Assembly (NCBI GenBank): GCA_016866235.1
Contig: VGMW01000005.1
Coordinates: 150,007-214,006 of the forward strand
Direction of reading: 5' to 3'
DNA length: 64,000 nt
From: Bacteroidota bacterium
Lineage (GTDB): Bacteria > Bacteroidota > Bacteroidia > Cytophagales > Cyclobacteriaceae
Shown piece after piece: positions 25,359 to 35,200 of this stretch. The number at the start of each line of letters is the position of its first letter. Within the stretch, counting starts at the first letter, position 1. Under the pieces are notes generated by a model, which saw nothing but the letters and a program-made list of their open reading frames with translations, did not search any database and was not told the origin of the DNA. A program made the translations under genes and the position numbers.

Positions 25359-28300
25359 CTACTTTATTTTCAATAATCCTTCCGCAATCCATTGCTGGTC
25401 TGCAGGCACCATGACGGTAGGTGATTTACCGCCCACGTAGTCGGAAGTCCATTGCGCCAAAGCAACACCAGCATTCTGTGCTTTCCAGCCTTCAATGGTA
25501 TTCGTAAAAGATTTTTCATCACCATTCAATCGATGTGCTACGGCAAGGGCAAGTGGTCCAAACGTTCCTTTCAGGGATGAGGATCCAATTAATTTATCCA
25601 TCAATTGTTTTCCTTCAGTCTTTTTTCCTGAGCGCAACAACGCAACAGCTTTAATAAGGTGCTCCGCTCTCAAGTCAAGATCCTCCTCGTAAGGCTTACC
25701 AACACCTAAATTTTCAGGCCATTGAAGAGATTTATCAATCTGGCCAATCGCTCCGGAATATTTTTTGGAGTTAAGTTGTTCTAAAGCGCCTAAGATATAA
25801 GCGGACCAGTAAACCATTCTTGCTTCTGTAGATCCTTCATAGGGAAGGAGTACCGATTGATTTAAAAGTTCAGAGGACTTCGCATATTGTTTGGTAAGCA
25901 GAAGTCCTTTTGCAGCCATGAGGGTAATGGCCGTGTTGTCCTTGAATTTCTTTTGTAGGTTTTGAGCGATTAATAGTGCGCGGTTATAGTCATTTTTATT
26001 GATGTAAAATTCAAACAGCCGTTTTCCGTACGTCCATTGGTCTGGTCTGAGCTCCAGAGCTTTTTTTAGATCACTTTCCTCTGTTCCGGGAAGCATTTCA
26101 GCCCGAAGCGCATGGATGGGCGCGAAGCCGGTATTGTCACCACATGCCCGCAGCAACTCCCTTGATTTCTCGAAATTTTTCTGCCCGCGGTAAATCAAAG
26201 CCAAATAGTAACCTGGTTTCCAGCTTTTAGATTGTCTGGAAGCCCAATCGAAAACTTGTTTGGCTGATTCTCTGAATGGAAATACGCCATCTGCAGATGT
26301 TTGATCTGCCTTTGCCAGTGATGCTGAAAAATCCTTCCCGGTTTTTGATTGTAACCAAGCCCTCCAATACAAAACCTCAGCTTGTTCCGGTGCAGCTTCC
26401 AGGAGCTTGGCCGCGTCATCGAAACGATTTAATCCAACATACCAATTGGCCCAATGTAAATAGGTTTCAAAGGCCAATTCATTCTTAGTTGCTTCCTGTA
26501 GTGATGCCCTGGCTTGTGGATGACCACTCCTAATCCAGTTTTCAGCAGCCTGAAAGTGCGACAGTGGACTTAAAGCACTAATCTTTTCAAGCGATATGGT
26601 TGCTGCCTTCGTTTCCCCAGATAATTGTTGTGCGAGTGCTAAAAGTTGTAACGCTTCGACATTATTGTCAGAGGCTTGTTCAGCGAAGTGTATGGCTCTT
26701 TCAAAATTATTTTCCTTGATATAGATTCTTGCCAATTCGGTGTAGGCAGGTTTTCGGTGCGATCCTGAAAGTGCTGCAATATCAAATCCATCCTTCGCGT
26801 CGATGGTTAGGCCAAGTGCGGCATTGGCCAATCCGTATTGATAGTTTGACTCTGGATCGTAGGTATCAATGCTCAGTCCTCTTACGGCATATTTTCTTGC
26901 CTCCTGATAATTTCCCTGGCGGGTCATCAATGAGGCCATTTCAGATAAGGCCGGTAAAAAGTTCTTTTCTTTTTCCAGGCAAGCACGGAATTTCTCCTCT
27001 GCCTTATCGTAATAACGACTGCGCACAGCCTCTTTTCCAGCCAGATAAAGTCCGTAAGCTGTATTCCAATCAAAGTCCTCAGGAGATTTTTTTGGCCTGC
27101 TAAGTTCATCTTGTTGATTTTGTCTGTATTGTAATTTTTTACCAATGCGTACCTCTGCATCTTTCAGTACACCGCTGTAGGTATCAGAAAATACTTCCAT
27201 GGGTTTTAGGCTGACGGGCTTTGAATAAACGATATTCCCCTGCTCGATGATTTCGATGGTCTCATTTATGTTTTCCAAAGCCTGGAAGGCCACGACGGTT
27301 GCATTGTTGTTTGTGGTGAGATTAAGGGTGCCATGATAATTTGAATGGATCACTCCATTGGTGCCGGTAACCGGATACCAGTATTCAGTCCAACCATCAA
27401 ATTGATAGGGTGCGAAGCCAAAATGTTTAAAAGGTGTCAGTGAACTTCCGTCAGCAGCCTGATTGAACAATCGCCCGGACTGCACTTCTACGTATTGTCC
27501 ATCCTTGTCGGTGAGAAGTTTATCCCAGATCATGCCTTGTCTGGACAATCCCCAAATCCAAATTTTCTTTCCAGGCTTCTCATCGTGCCAGGAGAAGCGC
27601 CCCATCCCCAGATTATCCTGATGCCAGAAGGCGCCAAAGAAATCAGTATACCTTCCAAACACATGATACGATTTATAACTACCAAAATTATTTTGTTCAT
27701 ACCAGGCAATGTGTTTTTGGTTGTCCTGATTGTAAGGCCAGGAAGCAAATTCACCTTCATGCCCGATGTAGGAGTTGCCTGGATAAATGAATTCCAGATT
27801 GCCTGCGGATTTAATTCCTGCATTCATCCAGGTATAGTAGGGTTGTTCCAGCGAGTAGGTATTGGACCATGATGAGCGGGTGCTGAACCAGGCCTTATCG
27901 GCTGGGAGATTTATTTCCATCGACCAGAATGTTTGGGTTAACAGGTCAAGTGTCCCAATGAAGCAACTCACGCTCCCGTCTACATTTTCTTTGATTTTGT
28001 AATCCACGGGTGTAGCGCAGTTCGGGGTATGTCCTATTATGCCGTAGTTGGCTTCAATTCCACCGCTGGTCCATGGTCCGCGCATGGCTACGTCTCTAAA
28101 CTTTATTACTTGGTTGTCGTAGATAAATGGCTTGCCTGTTTTCTTTTCGATGGCGGTCCATATTTTTCCGCCTACTTCGGGTAGTATGCGCACCAGCAGG
28201 TAATCATTCTCCATTTCAACCACCTTCCAGTTTTTTTGAACCGGGGTATTGGAAAAGTCATCGAAACGAAAGTATGGGTAGATGTTACTCTTCGTTGGAA

Positions 28301-28424
28301 CTGGATCCGCTCCGCTAAAAGGGTAGGTGGTGTAAACTTTAGACGTCTCCTTGATGGTTGCCTTTTGGGAATATCCAATGGTGAGGGACATAAAAGAGAG
28401 GAGCAGCGGAAGTGCGTATTTCAT
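25359..28424 (-). CDS. Secreted DUF5107/TPR protein, probably carbohydrate related
   Basis: A 1021-residue exported protein with a signal peptide ending near residue 19. Residues ~35-360 match my recollection of DUF5107, a domain in Bacteroidota and other bacteria that often accompanies glycan-use genes; it contains LPEVGGKIWTAIEKKTGKPF, GGIEANYGIIGHTPN and a Trp-rich WTEYWYP segment that look like a galactose-mutarotase-like sugar-binding fold. The remaining ~600 residues form tetratricopeptide repeats (for example LEKEKNFLPALSEMASLM and YEPESNYQYGLANAALGL-like units). No hydrolase residues can be named with certainty. It is a single gene, divergent from the lgt-like gene, and ends flush with the GNAT gene. 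Confidence 0.85.
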   Translation of the reverse strand: MKYALPLLLSFMSLTIGYSQKATIKETSKVYTTYPFSGADPVPTKSNIYPYFRFDDFSNTPVQKNWKVVEMENDYLLVRILPEVGGKIWTAIEKKTGKPFIYDNQVIKFRDVAMRGPWTSGGIEANYGIIGHTPNCATPVDYKIKENVDGSVSCFIGTLDLLTQTFWSMEINLPADKAWFSTRSSWSNTYSLEQPYYTWMNAGIKSAGNLEFIYPGNSYIGHEGEFASWPYNQDNQKHIAWYEQNNFGSYKSYHVFGRYTDFFGAFWHQDNLGMGRFSWHDEKPGKKIWIWGLSRQGMIWDKLLTDKDGQYVEVQSGRLFNQAADGSSLTPFKHFGFAPYQFDGWTEYWYPVTGTNGVIHSNYHGTLNLTTNNNATVVAFQALENINETIEIIEQGNIVYSKPVSLKPMEVFSDTYSGVLKDAEVRIGKKLQYRQNQQDELSRPKKSPEDFDWNTAYGLYLAGKEAVRSRYYDKAEEKFRACLEKEKNFLPALSEMASLMTRQGNYQEARKYAVRGLSIDTYDPESNYQYGLANAALGLTIDAKDGFDIAALSGSHRKPAYTELARIYIKENNFERAIHFAEQASDNNVEALQLLALAQQLSGETKAATISLEKISALSPLSHFQAAENWIRSGHPQARASLQEATKNELAFETYLHWANWYVGLNRFDDAAKLLEAAPEQAEVLYWRAWLQSKTGKDFSASLAKADQTSADGVFPFRESAKQVFDWASRQSKSWKPGYYLALIYRGQKNFEKSRELLRACGDNTGFAPIHALRAEMLPGTEESDLKKALELRPDQWTYGKRLFEFYINKNDYNRALLIAQNLQKKFKDNTAITLMAAKGLLLTKQYAKSSELLNQSVLLPYEGSTEARMVYWSAYILGALEQLNSKKYSGAIGQIDKSLQWPENLGVGKPYEEDLDLRAEHLIKAVALLRSGKKTEGKQLMDKLIGSSSLKGTFGPLALAVAHRLNGDEKSFTNTIEGWKAQNAGVALAQWTSDYVGGKSPTVMVPADQQWIAEGLLKIK

Positions 28425-28573
28425 TTTTTATGGATTGATCTGAAAAATAACAACTTGAACTTAAACATCGGGCTAAGACGCCTATTTTTTTCCGAAGTAA
28501 TCCATGATTTCCATTTCTGCGGGCATGCCACATTATCAGTTTACCTTAACTAAATTGCAACGCACTATTTTGC
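28425..28573. other. Divergent intergenic region between the DUF5107 and lgt-like genes
   Basis: 149 bases with two outward starts. On the plus strand TATTTTG lies just before the lgt-like ATG; it is one base short of the -7 consensus spacing. No exact element is seen for the minus strand. Confidence 0.3.
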
Positions 28574-29689
28574 ATGCCAATGTTTTTACCCTTACACCTT
28601 ATTTGGACGGCAAGTCCGGAAATTTTTAGTTCTGGTATTTTTCAGTTTCGCTGGTTTACCATTCTGTTGTTGCTTGGTATTCTGCTTGCCAGGAAATTCT
28701 ACATCGATCAGACAAAAAAGCTCCCATCGTCTGACATCGATTTTTCCAGGTTGTTTTGGGTGGTCATCGTAGTGGGGTTGATTGTTGGTCGTTTGCTGCA
28801 TGTGGTATTTAATCAGAGCTATTTGTTCAGAATGCGGCCGTGGCAGGCTGTTTTTCCTTTCGAATTTGATGGCGGATTCCGCTTTATGGGTACGCAGGGA
28901 TTCTCTGCCTTAGGAATATTCCTGGGAATGCTGCTTGCGAGTTGGTTGTTCACCATGCGCTCTAAAGTGCGATTTGCTCCGCTGGCCGGAATATTGGTTA
29001 AGTGTTTTTTGATCGTGATGATTTTTGTTCGGTTGGGTAATCTTTTTAATGGTGAGCAATATGGTACGCCAACAGACTCCAAAGCAGGTGTTGTTTTTGC
29101 TGGCACCGATCAACGTGGTCTCATGAAAGTACCCTGTTGTGTTATGCGGACACCTGACGGTGAGAACCCACTTTCCAAGGTGAAGTCTGTCGAAGGTAAC
29201 ACCCTGATTCATCATCAGGTCGGATATAAGCCTGTGAAACTTTATTTATGGTTCAAGCCTGGAGTAGCTGAGCAGTTGGTGCGTGAATTCCTGATTGGTG
29301 ATGTGAAGGCCTATCTTTTTGATCACAAGGATCATTTTTTTGAGCCTGGTGACGACGCGCTTCACTACACCATCTTCCTGGAGGAAGACCAAACCTTTAT
29401 TGGTATGGTTCAAACGGTTGGGATTGCCAGGCATCCGTTTCAGATCTATGAGGCAATTGTTTTTTTGATTTTGCTGGTGGTATTCTTAAGAAGCAATTGG
29501 ATTAAGAATGCTCCATACGCGTCCGGTTTGATGTTGGTCCTTTTTTCAGCGTTGCATTTCGGACTTGATTTTTTAAGGGAGGCGCAAAACCTAAAGTGGC
29601 TCCCACTTCACGCGGAACAGTTGATGTTGGTTCCAGTCGTCGTGTTGGGGATTTTACTGTTGGTGAAGGGAAGTAAGCCAAAGGAATAG
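28574..29689 (+). CDS. lgt: Divergent prolipoprotein diacylglyceryl transferase (Lgt family)
   Basis: A 371-residue multi-pass membrane protein. Lgt features are VRLGNLFNGEQYGTPTD (Arg153, Asn156, Glu161), HPFQIYEA (287-294) and the last helix with HAEQL. Lgt transfers diacylglycerol from phosphatidylglycerol to the lipobox cysteine of prolipoproteins. Two departures stand out: the usual HGG motif of the catalytic face is replaced by MGTQGFSALG, with Gln108 where the essential histidine is expected, and about 90-100 residues are inserted between the arginine motif and HPFQ (residues ~185-280), a region with CC and several charged stretches. It may be a lineage-typical Lgt or a specialised paralog. 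An ATG at 28580 is an alternative start. Confidence 0.8.
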   Translation: MPMFLPLHLIWTASPEIFSSGIFQFRWFTILLLLGILLARKFYIDQTKKLPSSDIDFSRLFWVVIVVGLIVGRLLHVVFNQSYLFRMRPWQAVFPFEFDGGFRFMGTQGFSALGIFLGMLLASWLFTMRSKVRFAPLAGILVKCFLIVMIFVRLGNLFNGEQYGTPTDSKAGVVFAGTDQRGLMKVPCCVMRTPDGENPLSKVKSVEGNTLIHHQVGYKPVKLYLWFKPGVAEQLVREFLIGDVKAYLFDHKDHFFEPGDDALHYTIFLEEDQTFIGMVQTVGIARHPFQIYEAIVFLILLVVFLRSNWIKNAPYASGLMLVLFSALHFGLDFLREAQNLKWLPLHAEQLMLVPVVVLGILLLVKGSKPKE

Positions 29690-29693
29690 CGCT

Positions 29694-31418
29694 CTATTCA
29701 ATAAGTCTTATAACAAGACCGTTAAGACCAAGTTCCTTATGTGGATTGTTTTGGTCTTTTAGCTCGATCTGGACTTTATTTAATCCTTTTGATAGTACAA
29801 TTGGTCCGGTCAGTTCAATCTGATTCAACTGCTGATCACCACCTCCCTGAAGATTCAGTTCAAAGATCTGTTCATTAACAAAGAGGTGAATCGATTTGCC
29901 GAGATCATCCTTGTTGAATTCAATAAGTGCCTTGAGGGATCTTTCTGCTTTGGACTGGAGGTTCCACTCCAACTTCACCAGTACCGGCTTGGTGGTATAG
30001 TAATCTTTGCCACTGTAGCTGTGATACCTTGTTCCATTGGCGTAGGTAAGTTCAAACTGACCTGATTTGTTTTCGTTGATAATTCCCTCTGGTTTAAATG
30101 ATGGCTTATTGTCAAAGGAAATACGGACAACACCATATTGCTTGAATGGCTTTCTGTCTTTGGTCTCTAATGAAATGGTCTCATTTTTTTGGTTGAACTT
30201 CAGATCAGCTCCTTCCAGGGTGTTTACAGATTTAATCTTCCCTAAAATGCCTGTGGCCGCTATTTTTTCCACTGCGGGTTGGGTAATTAAAAAATAGAGT
30301 TTATTGTCTTTTTCTGTTGCATAACCCCAGTTTGGATTTTCCAGGTAAACCGGCTCTGCTCCATACACCGCCTCGCCATTCAATGCGAGCCATGCACCCA
30401 TACGCTTTAATACCTCCTGCTCAAAAGGAATGATCTCACCTTTACCTGTTGGGCCAACATTCAATAAATAATTTCCACCATTTCCGACCGTGTGAATCAA
30501 CTGTTTTATTTTTTCAGCTGTCTTTTCTTCCACTGAATTCCGAACCTGCCAGGATCGGTAACCCCAGGTCTCATCGAACATCGAAGCGGGCGTTTGCCAA
30601 AGTGTACCCATCCGAAAATCGGGAGAGGCATTATCGCCCATGACTGCAAAATCCCCTTCGTCGTGCCATAGTCTACCACTGATTAGGCATTCGGGTTGAA
30701 GTTTTCTGACCAGATTGGCCAATTCACGGCTTTGTTCTGCCGTTGGTTTACCCATGTCGAACCATATTTCTGAAATAGGTCCGTAGCCTGTCATGAGTTC
30801 TTCTACTTGCTTTAGGTTGAACTGGTGGTGTGCAGGTGGAATGGAATCACTGTTGTGATCGGAAATGGGAAGGGCTTCTGGAAAATTCCAATCGATAAGC
30901 GAAAAATAAACTCCAAACCGGAGGCCCTCTTTTTTACATGCCTCTGCTAGTCCTGCGAGGAGGTCTTTTTTGTAGGGTGTTGCATCCACTATATTGAAAT
31001 CCGATTGCTTAGTATGGAACATAGCAAAGCCGTCGTGGTGCTTGGATGTGATCACGATCGACCCCATGCCTGCTTTTTTGGCTAGCCTTGCCACCGAATC
31101 AGGATTCCATAAAGTTGGATTGAATTGTTTGGTCAGCTTGGCATAATCTTCTTTTGGAATTTTACCGTGAGCTCTGATCTGTTCGCTGTAACCAATGGTC
31201 ACTTTTTCTTTACTCCATATTCCCGCAGGTACTGCATACAATCCGAAATGGATAAACATGGAAAACTTTTGATCTCTCCAATTTTTCACTGAAGCGGCCG
31301 ATGGTCCTTTTCGTGTTAATGCTTTGTCCTCAATAGGCGTGGATGGTCGCTCACAGCTGTTCTGGAGTAACAGGACCAAAATCAAAACAGGCAGTGTGTA
31401 AAAAAATGAATTTCTCAT
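29694..31418 (-). CDS. GH29 alpha-L-fucosidase lipoprotein
   Basis: A 574-residue glycoside hydrolase family 29 protein. I start it at 31418 because this gives a lipoprotein signal with Cys22 (LLLQNSC); a longer frame overlapping the upstream dehydrogenase gene lacks a sensible N-terminus. Conserved features are WRDQKFSMFIHFGLY, ITSKHHDGFAMFHTK (His127/His128) and EIWFDMG with the nucleophile Asp221. The C-terminal third is beta-sandwich-like. The enzyme should remove alpha-linked fucose, or a related deoxy-sugar, from glycans at the cell surface or in the periplasm. It is the last gene of the minus-strand block that includes the sugar dehydrogenase, amidohydrolases and PLP enzyme, and its stop is 4 bases from that of lgt. 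Confidence 0.92.
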   Translation of the reverse strand: MRNSFFYTLPVLILVLLLQNSCERPSTPIEDKALTRKGPSAASVKNWRDQKFSMFIHFGLYAVPAGIWSKEKVTIGYSEQIRAHGKIPKEDYAKLTKQFNPTLWNPDSVARLAKKAGMGSIVITSKHHDGFAMFHTKQSDFNIVDATPYKKDLLAGLAEACKKEGLRFGVYFSLIDWNFPEALPISDHNSDSIPPAHHQFNLKQVEELMTGYGPISEIWFDMGKPTAEQSRELANLVRKLQPECLISGRLWHDEGDFAVMGDNASPDFRMGTLWQTPASMFDETWGYRSWQVRNSVEEKTAEKIKQLIHTVGNGGNYLLNVGPTGKGEIIPFEQEVLKRMGAWLALNGEAVYGAEPVYLENPNWGYATEKDNKLYFLITQPAVEKIAATGILGKIKSVNTLEGADLKFNQKNETISLETKDRKPFKQYGVVRISFDNKPSFKPEGIINENKSGQFELTYANGTRYHSYSGKDYYTTKPVLVKLEWNLQSKAERSLKALIEFNKDDLGKSIHLFVNEQIFELNLQGGGDQQLNQIELTGPIVLSKGLNKVQIELKDQNNPHKELGLNGLVIRLIE

Positions 31419-31488
31419 GGATCTATTCTTTGCATTTAGTCTGCAGCCAAAAACAATTGCTGCAACCGAAACTCGAATGTCAGGGTTT

Positions 31489-32625
31489 TTATTCCGGCTT
31501 GATTCGGATGATTCGGCCTGGCTCAAGTCCTGTGTCTGTGCTGATGTACAGATATCCTTCCGGACTTTGTATCACATTTCGGACCCTCCATTCCTTATCG
31601 TCTATAATTCGCTCTTCCCTGATCACCGAATCTCCTGAAAGCACGAGTCGGTTGAGGTGGGTAAGCTTCATGCCGCCGATGAATAGATTGCCTTTCCACT
31701 GAGGGAATGCATCACCGGTATAAAACAGCAATCCGCTGGGGGCAATAGAAGGCAGGTAGTAGTAGACAGGTTGTTCCATACCTTCTTTTTCTGAAATACC
31801 TTGTCCGATGGGGGTGTCGTTGTACTCCATGCCATACGTGATGACGGGCCATCCATAGTTTCTTCCTTTTCGGATGATGTTTACTTCATCGCCACCTTTC
31901 GGGCCGTGCTCATTCGACCAGAGTTCACCTGTTTCCGGATGGATCGCCAATCCTTGGGGGTTACGATTGCCATAGCACCAGATTTCCGGAAGAGCCCCCT
32001 TCACACCAACGAATGGATTATCGTCTGGTACAGTTCCGTCTTTCTTGATGCGCATGATTTTACCAAGGTGGTTGCTAAGCTTTTGAGCAGAATCCATTTT
32101 TCCATTGTCCACACCGGTAGTAATAAACAGGTATCCGTCATGCAGCAACAATCTGGATCCATAAAAACTTTGATCCTTGAAGTAGGGTTGTGCAGTAAAA
32201 AGTCTTTTACGGTTGGTAAGATTGTCTCCTGATAATTCAGCCCTTTCTACAGCCATACTAAAACCGGTACTGTCTTCCAGGGTATAATCAAAATAGATGG
32301 TTTTGTTGTTTTTAAAATCCGGGTCAAGGATGATGTCCAGCAAACCAGAATCACCTTGGCCATGGACCTGTGGTACACCTTTTACCTTTGTTTTGGCGCC
32401 GCTCTCTACATTGACCAACAGCATTTCACCCCTTGGTCTGTCAGAGACCAATAAGTTTCCGTCGGGTAAAAAAACCATCGCAAAGGGCATGATAAGGCTA
32501 TCGGTGATTGTTTCCAATCGAAGTTTTCCAATCTCACTATCAACAATCCAATGCTCTCTTTTTTTACATCCCTGAAAGGCAAGGGTAAGGGTTAATACTA
32601 AAAATCCAAGTGAAAAAATTCTCAT
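31489..32625 (-). CDS. PQQ-type glucose/sorbosone dehydrogenase-like lipoprotein
   Basis: A 378-residue protein with a lipoprotein-like signal (LAFQGC, Cys20) and a six-bladed beta-propeller of the glucose/sorbosone dehydrogenase family. Typical segments are FLPDGNLLVSDR, GLLDIILDPDF, SNHLGKIMRIKKDG, YGNRNPQGLAIHP, ELWSNEHGPKGGDEVN and RNYGWPVITYG. Characterised relatives use PQQ to oxidise C1 of free aldoses outside the cytoplasm, giving aldonolactones. It starts 12 bases after the amidohydrolase stop, so it is likely co-transcribed. Substrate unknown; oxidation of an amino sugar or other aldose released by the neighbouring fucosidase is inference. Some family members do not bind PQQ. Confidence 0.9.
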   Translation of the reverse strand: MRIFSLGFLVLTLTLAFQGCKKREHWIVDSEIGKLRLETITDSLIMPFAMVFLPDGNLLVSDRPRGEMLLVNVESGAKTKVKGVPQVHGQGDSGLLDIILDPDFKNNKTIYFDYTLEDSTGFSMAVERAELSGDNLTNRKRLFTAQPYFKDQSFYGSRLLLHDGYLFITTGVDNGKMDSAQKLSNHLGKIMRIKKDGTVPDDNPFVGVKGALPEIWCYGNRNPQGLAIHPETGELWSNEHGPKGGDEVNIIRKGRNYGWPVITYGMEYNDTPIGQGISEKEGMEQPVYYYLPSIAPSGLLFYTGDAFPQWKGNLFIGGMKLTHLNRLVLSGDSVIREERIIDDKEWRVRNVIQSPEGYLYISTDTGLEPGRIIRIKPE

Positions 32626-32637
32626 AATAAAGGTTAC

Positions 32638-33909
32638 TTAGTTCAAAAATGGTTTTGCATTTCTACCGTTGAGGTCCCAAATGATGGAACCATCTCTTAT
32701 GGTTAGTTCAGTTTCAAGTTTTTGTTTTCCCTTCAATCTGTTACCTCCTGCATCCGTAAAACCAAAGTCTCCGGTGTAAAGGCTGAATACGGCAATATCT
32801 GCTGGATTGCCTGGGGATAATGACCCGAGCTCAGGTCTTTTAATGGCCCGGGCAGCATTCACGGTAGCCTTTTCTAAAACTTTATTCAGGCTCATTCCCA
32901 TGGCAAGGTACTTTGACATCAGGTTGGTCATGCTTTTCATGCCTGCGTTGATGCTAAAGCGATGCAGGTCGGTGCCGAGGGTATTGGGCTCCAGTCCTTC
33001 TCGTAGTGCTGGAATGGCTTCACTGAACCAGAAACCATAACCACCGTGCCCTACATCAAACAGTACACCCTTTTTATTGGCATCCACTACATAAGGCCGG
33101 AGGTTGCCATTGCCATCAATCACAGGTTCTCTTTCGGTGATTTCCTCAAAGCTGTGGGTAATAATGTCTCCCTTCCGCATTTTTTGCAGTTGCATCGCCA
33201 GCGGATATTGAGGCAGATGACACTCGACCAACACAGGTTTATTGGTGCGATTGCCCGCATCAATCGTACGATCGAAGGGCGACCATTCAGAACCTTCATA
33301 ATGTCCAATTTTAAAACCCACAATCCATTCAGGATATTTTTGCGCCATGGCTACCGCGGCCTCCGTATTCATTTCTTCAATCTTTTGCTGATCGGGGTCT
33401 CCTGACATTCCCTTGCCTGCGATGTTTAGAAATGCCAGTATTCTGGTTTTGGATCGATCGATCACATTGTATTTAAACACTTCAAAATTTTTCCATCCGG
33501 AAGTTCCGGCGTCAACAACGGTTGTTACTCCACTTCTCGGACAAAAGTCATCTGCTGAAACACTAAACGTGCCATCAGCAAATTTATCAGGCTTTCCACC
33601 GACAAAAACATGAGTATGGATGTCAATGAGACCGGGTGTAACAATCAAACCCCGGACATCAATATATTTTAAGGCAGCACCACTTTCAATGGCCTTGTCA
33701 ACTTTAGCAATCCGGCCATCTTTTATGGCTACATCCATTACCTGATCCAGGCTATTGGCCGGGTCAATGACCCTTCCGTTTTTCAGGACTAGATCATAGG
33801 TTTGACCAAACAGGAATGCCTGGGTGGTTACCAGGAGTAATGTGAGCAGCAAAGTGCGACCCAATCCATGTGCGGTTACACGGAAAAAATCAGAGAAGAT
33901 CGAGGACAT
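32638..33909 (-). CDS. Secreted amidohydrolase/deacetylase (Atu3266/EF0837-like), copy 1
   Basis: A 423-residue metal-dependent amidohydrolase with an N-terminal signal peptide (hydrophobic ~19-35). Metal ligands visible are HTH (98, 100), the probable carboxylated lysine in VGFKIGHYEG, HLP, THSFEE and the Asp of GTDLH. It belongs to the 'amidohydrolase/deacetylase' branch related to dihydroorotase, and members are often encoded beside SelA-like PLP enzymes, as here. Some characterised relatives remove acetyl groups from small carboxylic acids. It is 3 bases downstream of its paralog and shares the same order of motifs. The export signal is noteworthy, since most relatives that I know are cytoplasmic. 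Exact substrate unknown. Confidence 0.88.
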   Translation of the reverse strand: MSSIFSDFFRVTAHGLGRTLLLTLLLVTTQAFLFGQTYDLVLKNGRVIDPANSLDQVMDVAIKDGRIAKVDKAIESGAALKYIDVRGLIVTPGLIDIHTHVFVGGKPDKFADGTFSVSADDFCPRSGVTTVVDAGTSGWKNFEVFKYNVIDRSKTRILAFLNIAGKGMSGDPDQQKIEEMNTEAAVAMAQKYPEWIVGFKIGHYEGSEWSPFDRTIDAGNRTNKPVLVECHLPQYPLAMQLQKMRKGDIITHSFEEITEREPVIDGNGNLRPYVVDANKKGVLFDVGHGGYGFWFSEAIPALREGLEPNTLGTDLHRFSINAGMKSMTNLMSKYLAMGMSLNKVLEKATVNAARAIKRPELGSLSPGNPADIAVFSLYTGDFGFTDAGGNRLKGKQKLETELTIRDGSIIWDLNGRNAKPFLN

Positions 33910-33912
33910 GAA

Positions 33913-35163
33913 TTATTTTTTCTTCAGCTCTGTCTCCCAGCCAGGTGCCGACAATCCGTTAAGATCCCAAACGACCTTTCCTGCGCGAATGGTAATTTCT
34001 GTCTCTAATTTTTGAGCGCCCTTATGTAGCGTACGCCTCACGTCGGTATATCCAAAATCTCCCTTTCGAAGGTTTAGAACAGTGATGTCTGCCTCAGCCC
34101 CAATGGAAAGGTGTCCAAGATCTGGTCTTCGGATGGTTGCTGCGGGGTTAACAGTAGAGCAAGTGATAACCTCTTGCAGGCTCATGCCCATGGCCATAAA
34201 CTTGGAAAGCACATTGCACATATCTTTCATTCCGCCATTCATACTATCGGCGTGTAGATCAGTGCTGATGACATTGGGTCTGAAACCCTGTTGAAGAGCA
34301 GGCAGTGCCTGCCGCCATGAAAATGCTCCACCTCCATGACCTACATCAAATACGATTCCCCTTTTTTGGGCGGCAAAAACAAAAGGTTTGACTTTCAAAG
34401 ACTCATCGACCACCGTTTCACGAAAGGCTGGTCCATAGGAAAAAGTATGCGTATAAATATCACCGGGACGGAGGTGTTCCATGAAAAGTGATTCTATGGA
34501 TAGGGGAGGTTGGTGTTCGCCGAAGTCAACCATTACCGGAACTCCTGCCAGGTTGCCGGCTTCAACCGCCCGATCGACCGCCGTGAAATCGCCCCAGTAA
34601 TGTGATGCCTTAATGCCAACAATCGTTTCGGGGAAAAGTCGCTTAATCATATGGGCCGTCATAACAGGATTCATGTCGTCGGTATTTTGTTCTTCATACC
34701 TGCTAACCATTCCTTTTCCTACAATGTTGATCAAGGCAAGGACCCTTGTTTGACTCTTATCGATTGTTTGTTTTTTAAACTGACGGAAGTTCTGCCATCC
34801 GGAGCTTCCTGCATCTACTACCGTGGTAACACCTGCCCTGAAGGTAAAGCCGTCCGGAGGCAGACTGGTAAAACCATCTGCGATGTAGGCATCGGGGGTA
34901 TTTCCCTGAAAAGCATGGACGTGCATGTCAATCAAGCCCGGGACCACATAAAGTCCAGTAACATCGACGACCTGCTTTGCTTTTTGGGGTGAAATAGAGG
35001 CTGCAACGGCTGCCACTTTACCTGAGGTGACAGCAACATCCATTTTTGTGTCAAGCTGATTTTTAGGATCGATCAGGTGTCCGCCCTTTAATAACAGGTC
35101 GTATTCCTGAGCGAGCAAGGCATTAAACGAGAAAAGGAGTATGAATAAAATTATATTTTTCAT
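33913..35163 (-). CDS. Secreted amidohydrolase/deacetylase (Atu3266/EF0837-like), copy 2
   Basis: A 416-residue paralog of the next gene downstream, with signal peptide (cut near ALAQ, residue 19). Ligand motifs are IDMHVH, VGIKASHYWG with the likely carboxylated Lys, FGEHQP, THTFSYG and STDLHADSMN. It differs from copy 1 in several active-site neighbourhood residues (for example GEHQP against CHLP), so the two may act on different acylated substrates. It lies 37 bases after the SelA-like gene and 3 bases before copy 1, so all three are probably one transcript. Confidence 0.88.
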   Translation of the reverse strand: MKNIILFILLFSFNALLAQEYDLLLKGGHLIDPKNQLDTKMDVAVTSGKVAAVAASISPQKAKQVVDVTGLYVVPGLIDMHVHAFQGNTPDAYIADGFTSLPPDGFTFRAGVTTVVDAGSSGWQNFRQFKKQTIDKSQTRVLALINIVGKGMVSRYEEQNTDDMNPVMTAHMIKRLFPETIVGIKASHYWGDFTAVDRAVEAGNLAGVPVMVDFGEHQPPLSIESLFMEHLRPGDIYTHTFSYGPAFRETVVDESLKVKPFVFAAQKRGIVFDVGHGGGAFSWRQALPALQQGFRPNVISTDLHADSMNGGMKDMCNVLSKFMAMGMSLQEVITCSTVNPAATIRRPDLGHLSIGAEADITVLNLRKGDFGYTDVRRTLHKGAQKLETEITIRAGKVVWDLNGLSAPGWETELKKK

Positions 35164-35200
35164 GGTGTCAGGATTGTGGTTTTAATTTTCTCAGTTCAAA

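Noticed and set aside
31419..31526. Upstream extension of the fucosidase frame
   Set aside because: It overlaps the dehydrogenase gene and buries the lipoprotein signal that starts at 31418.
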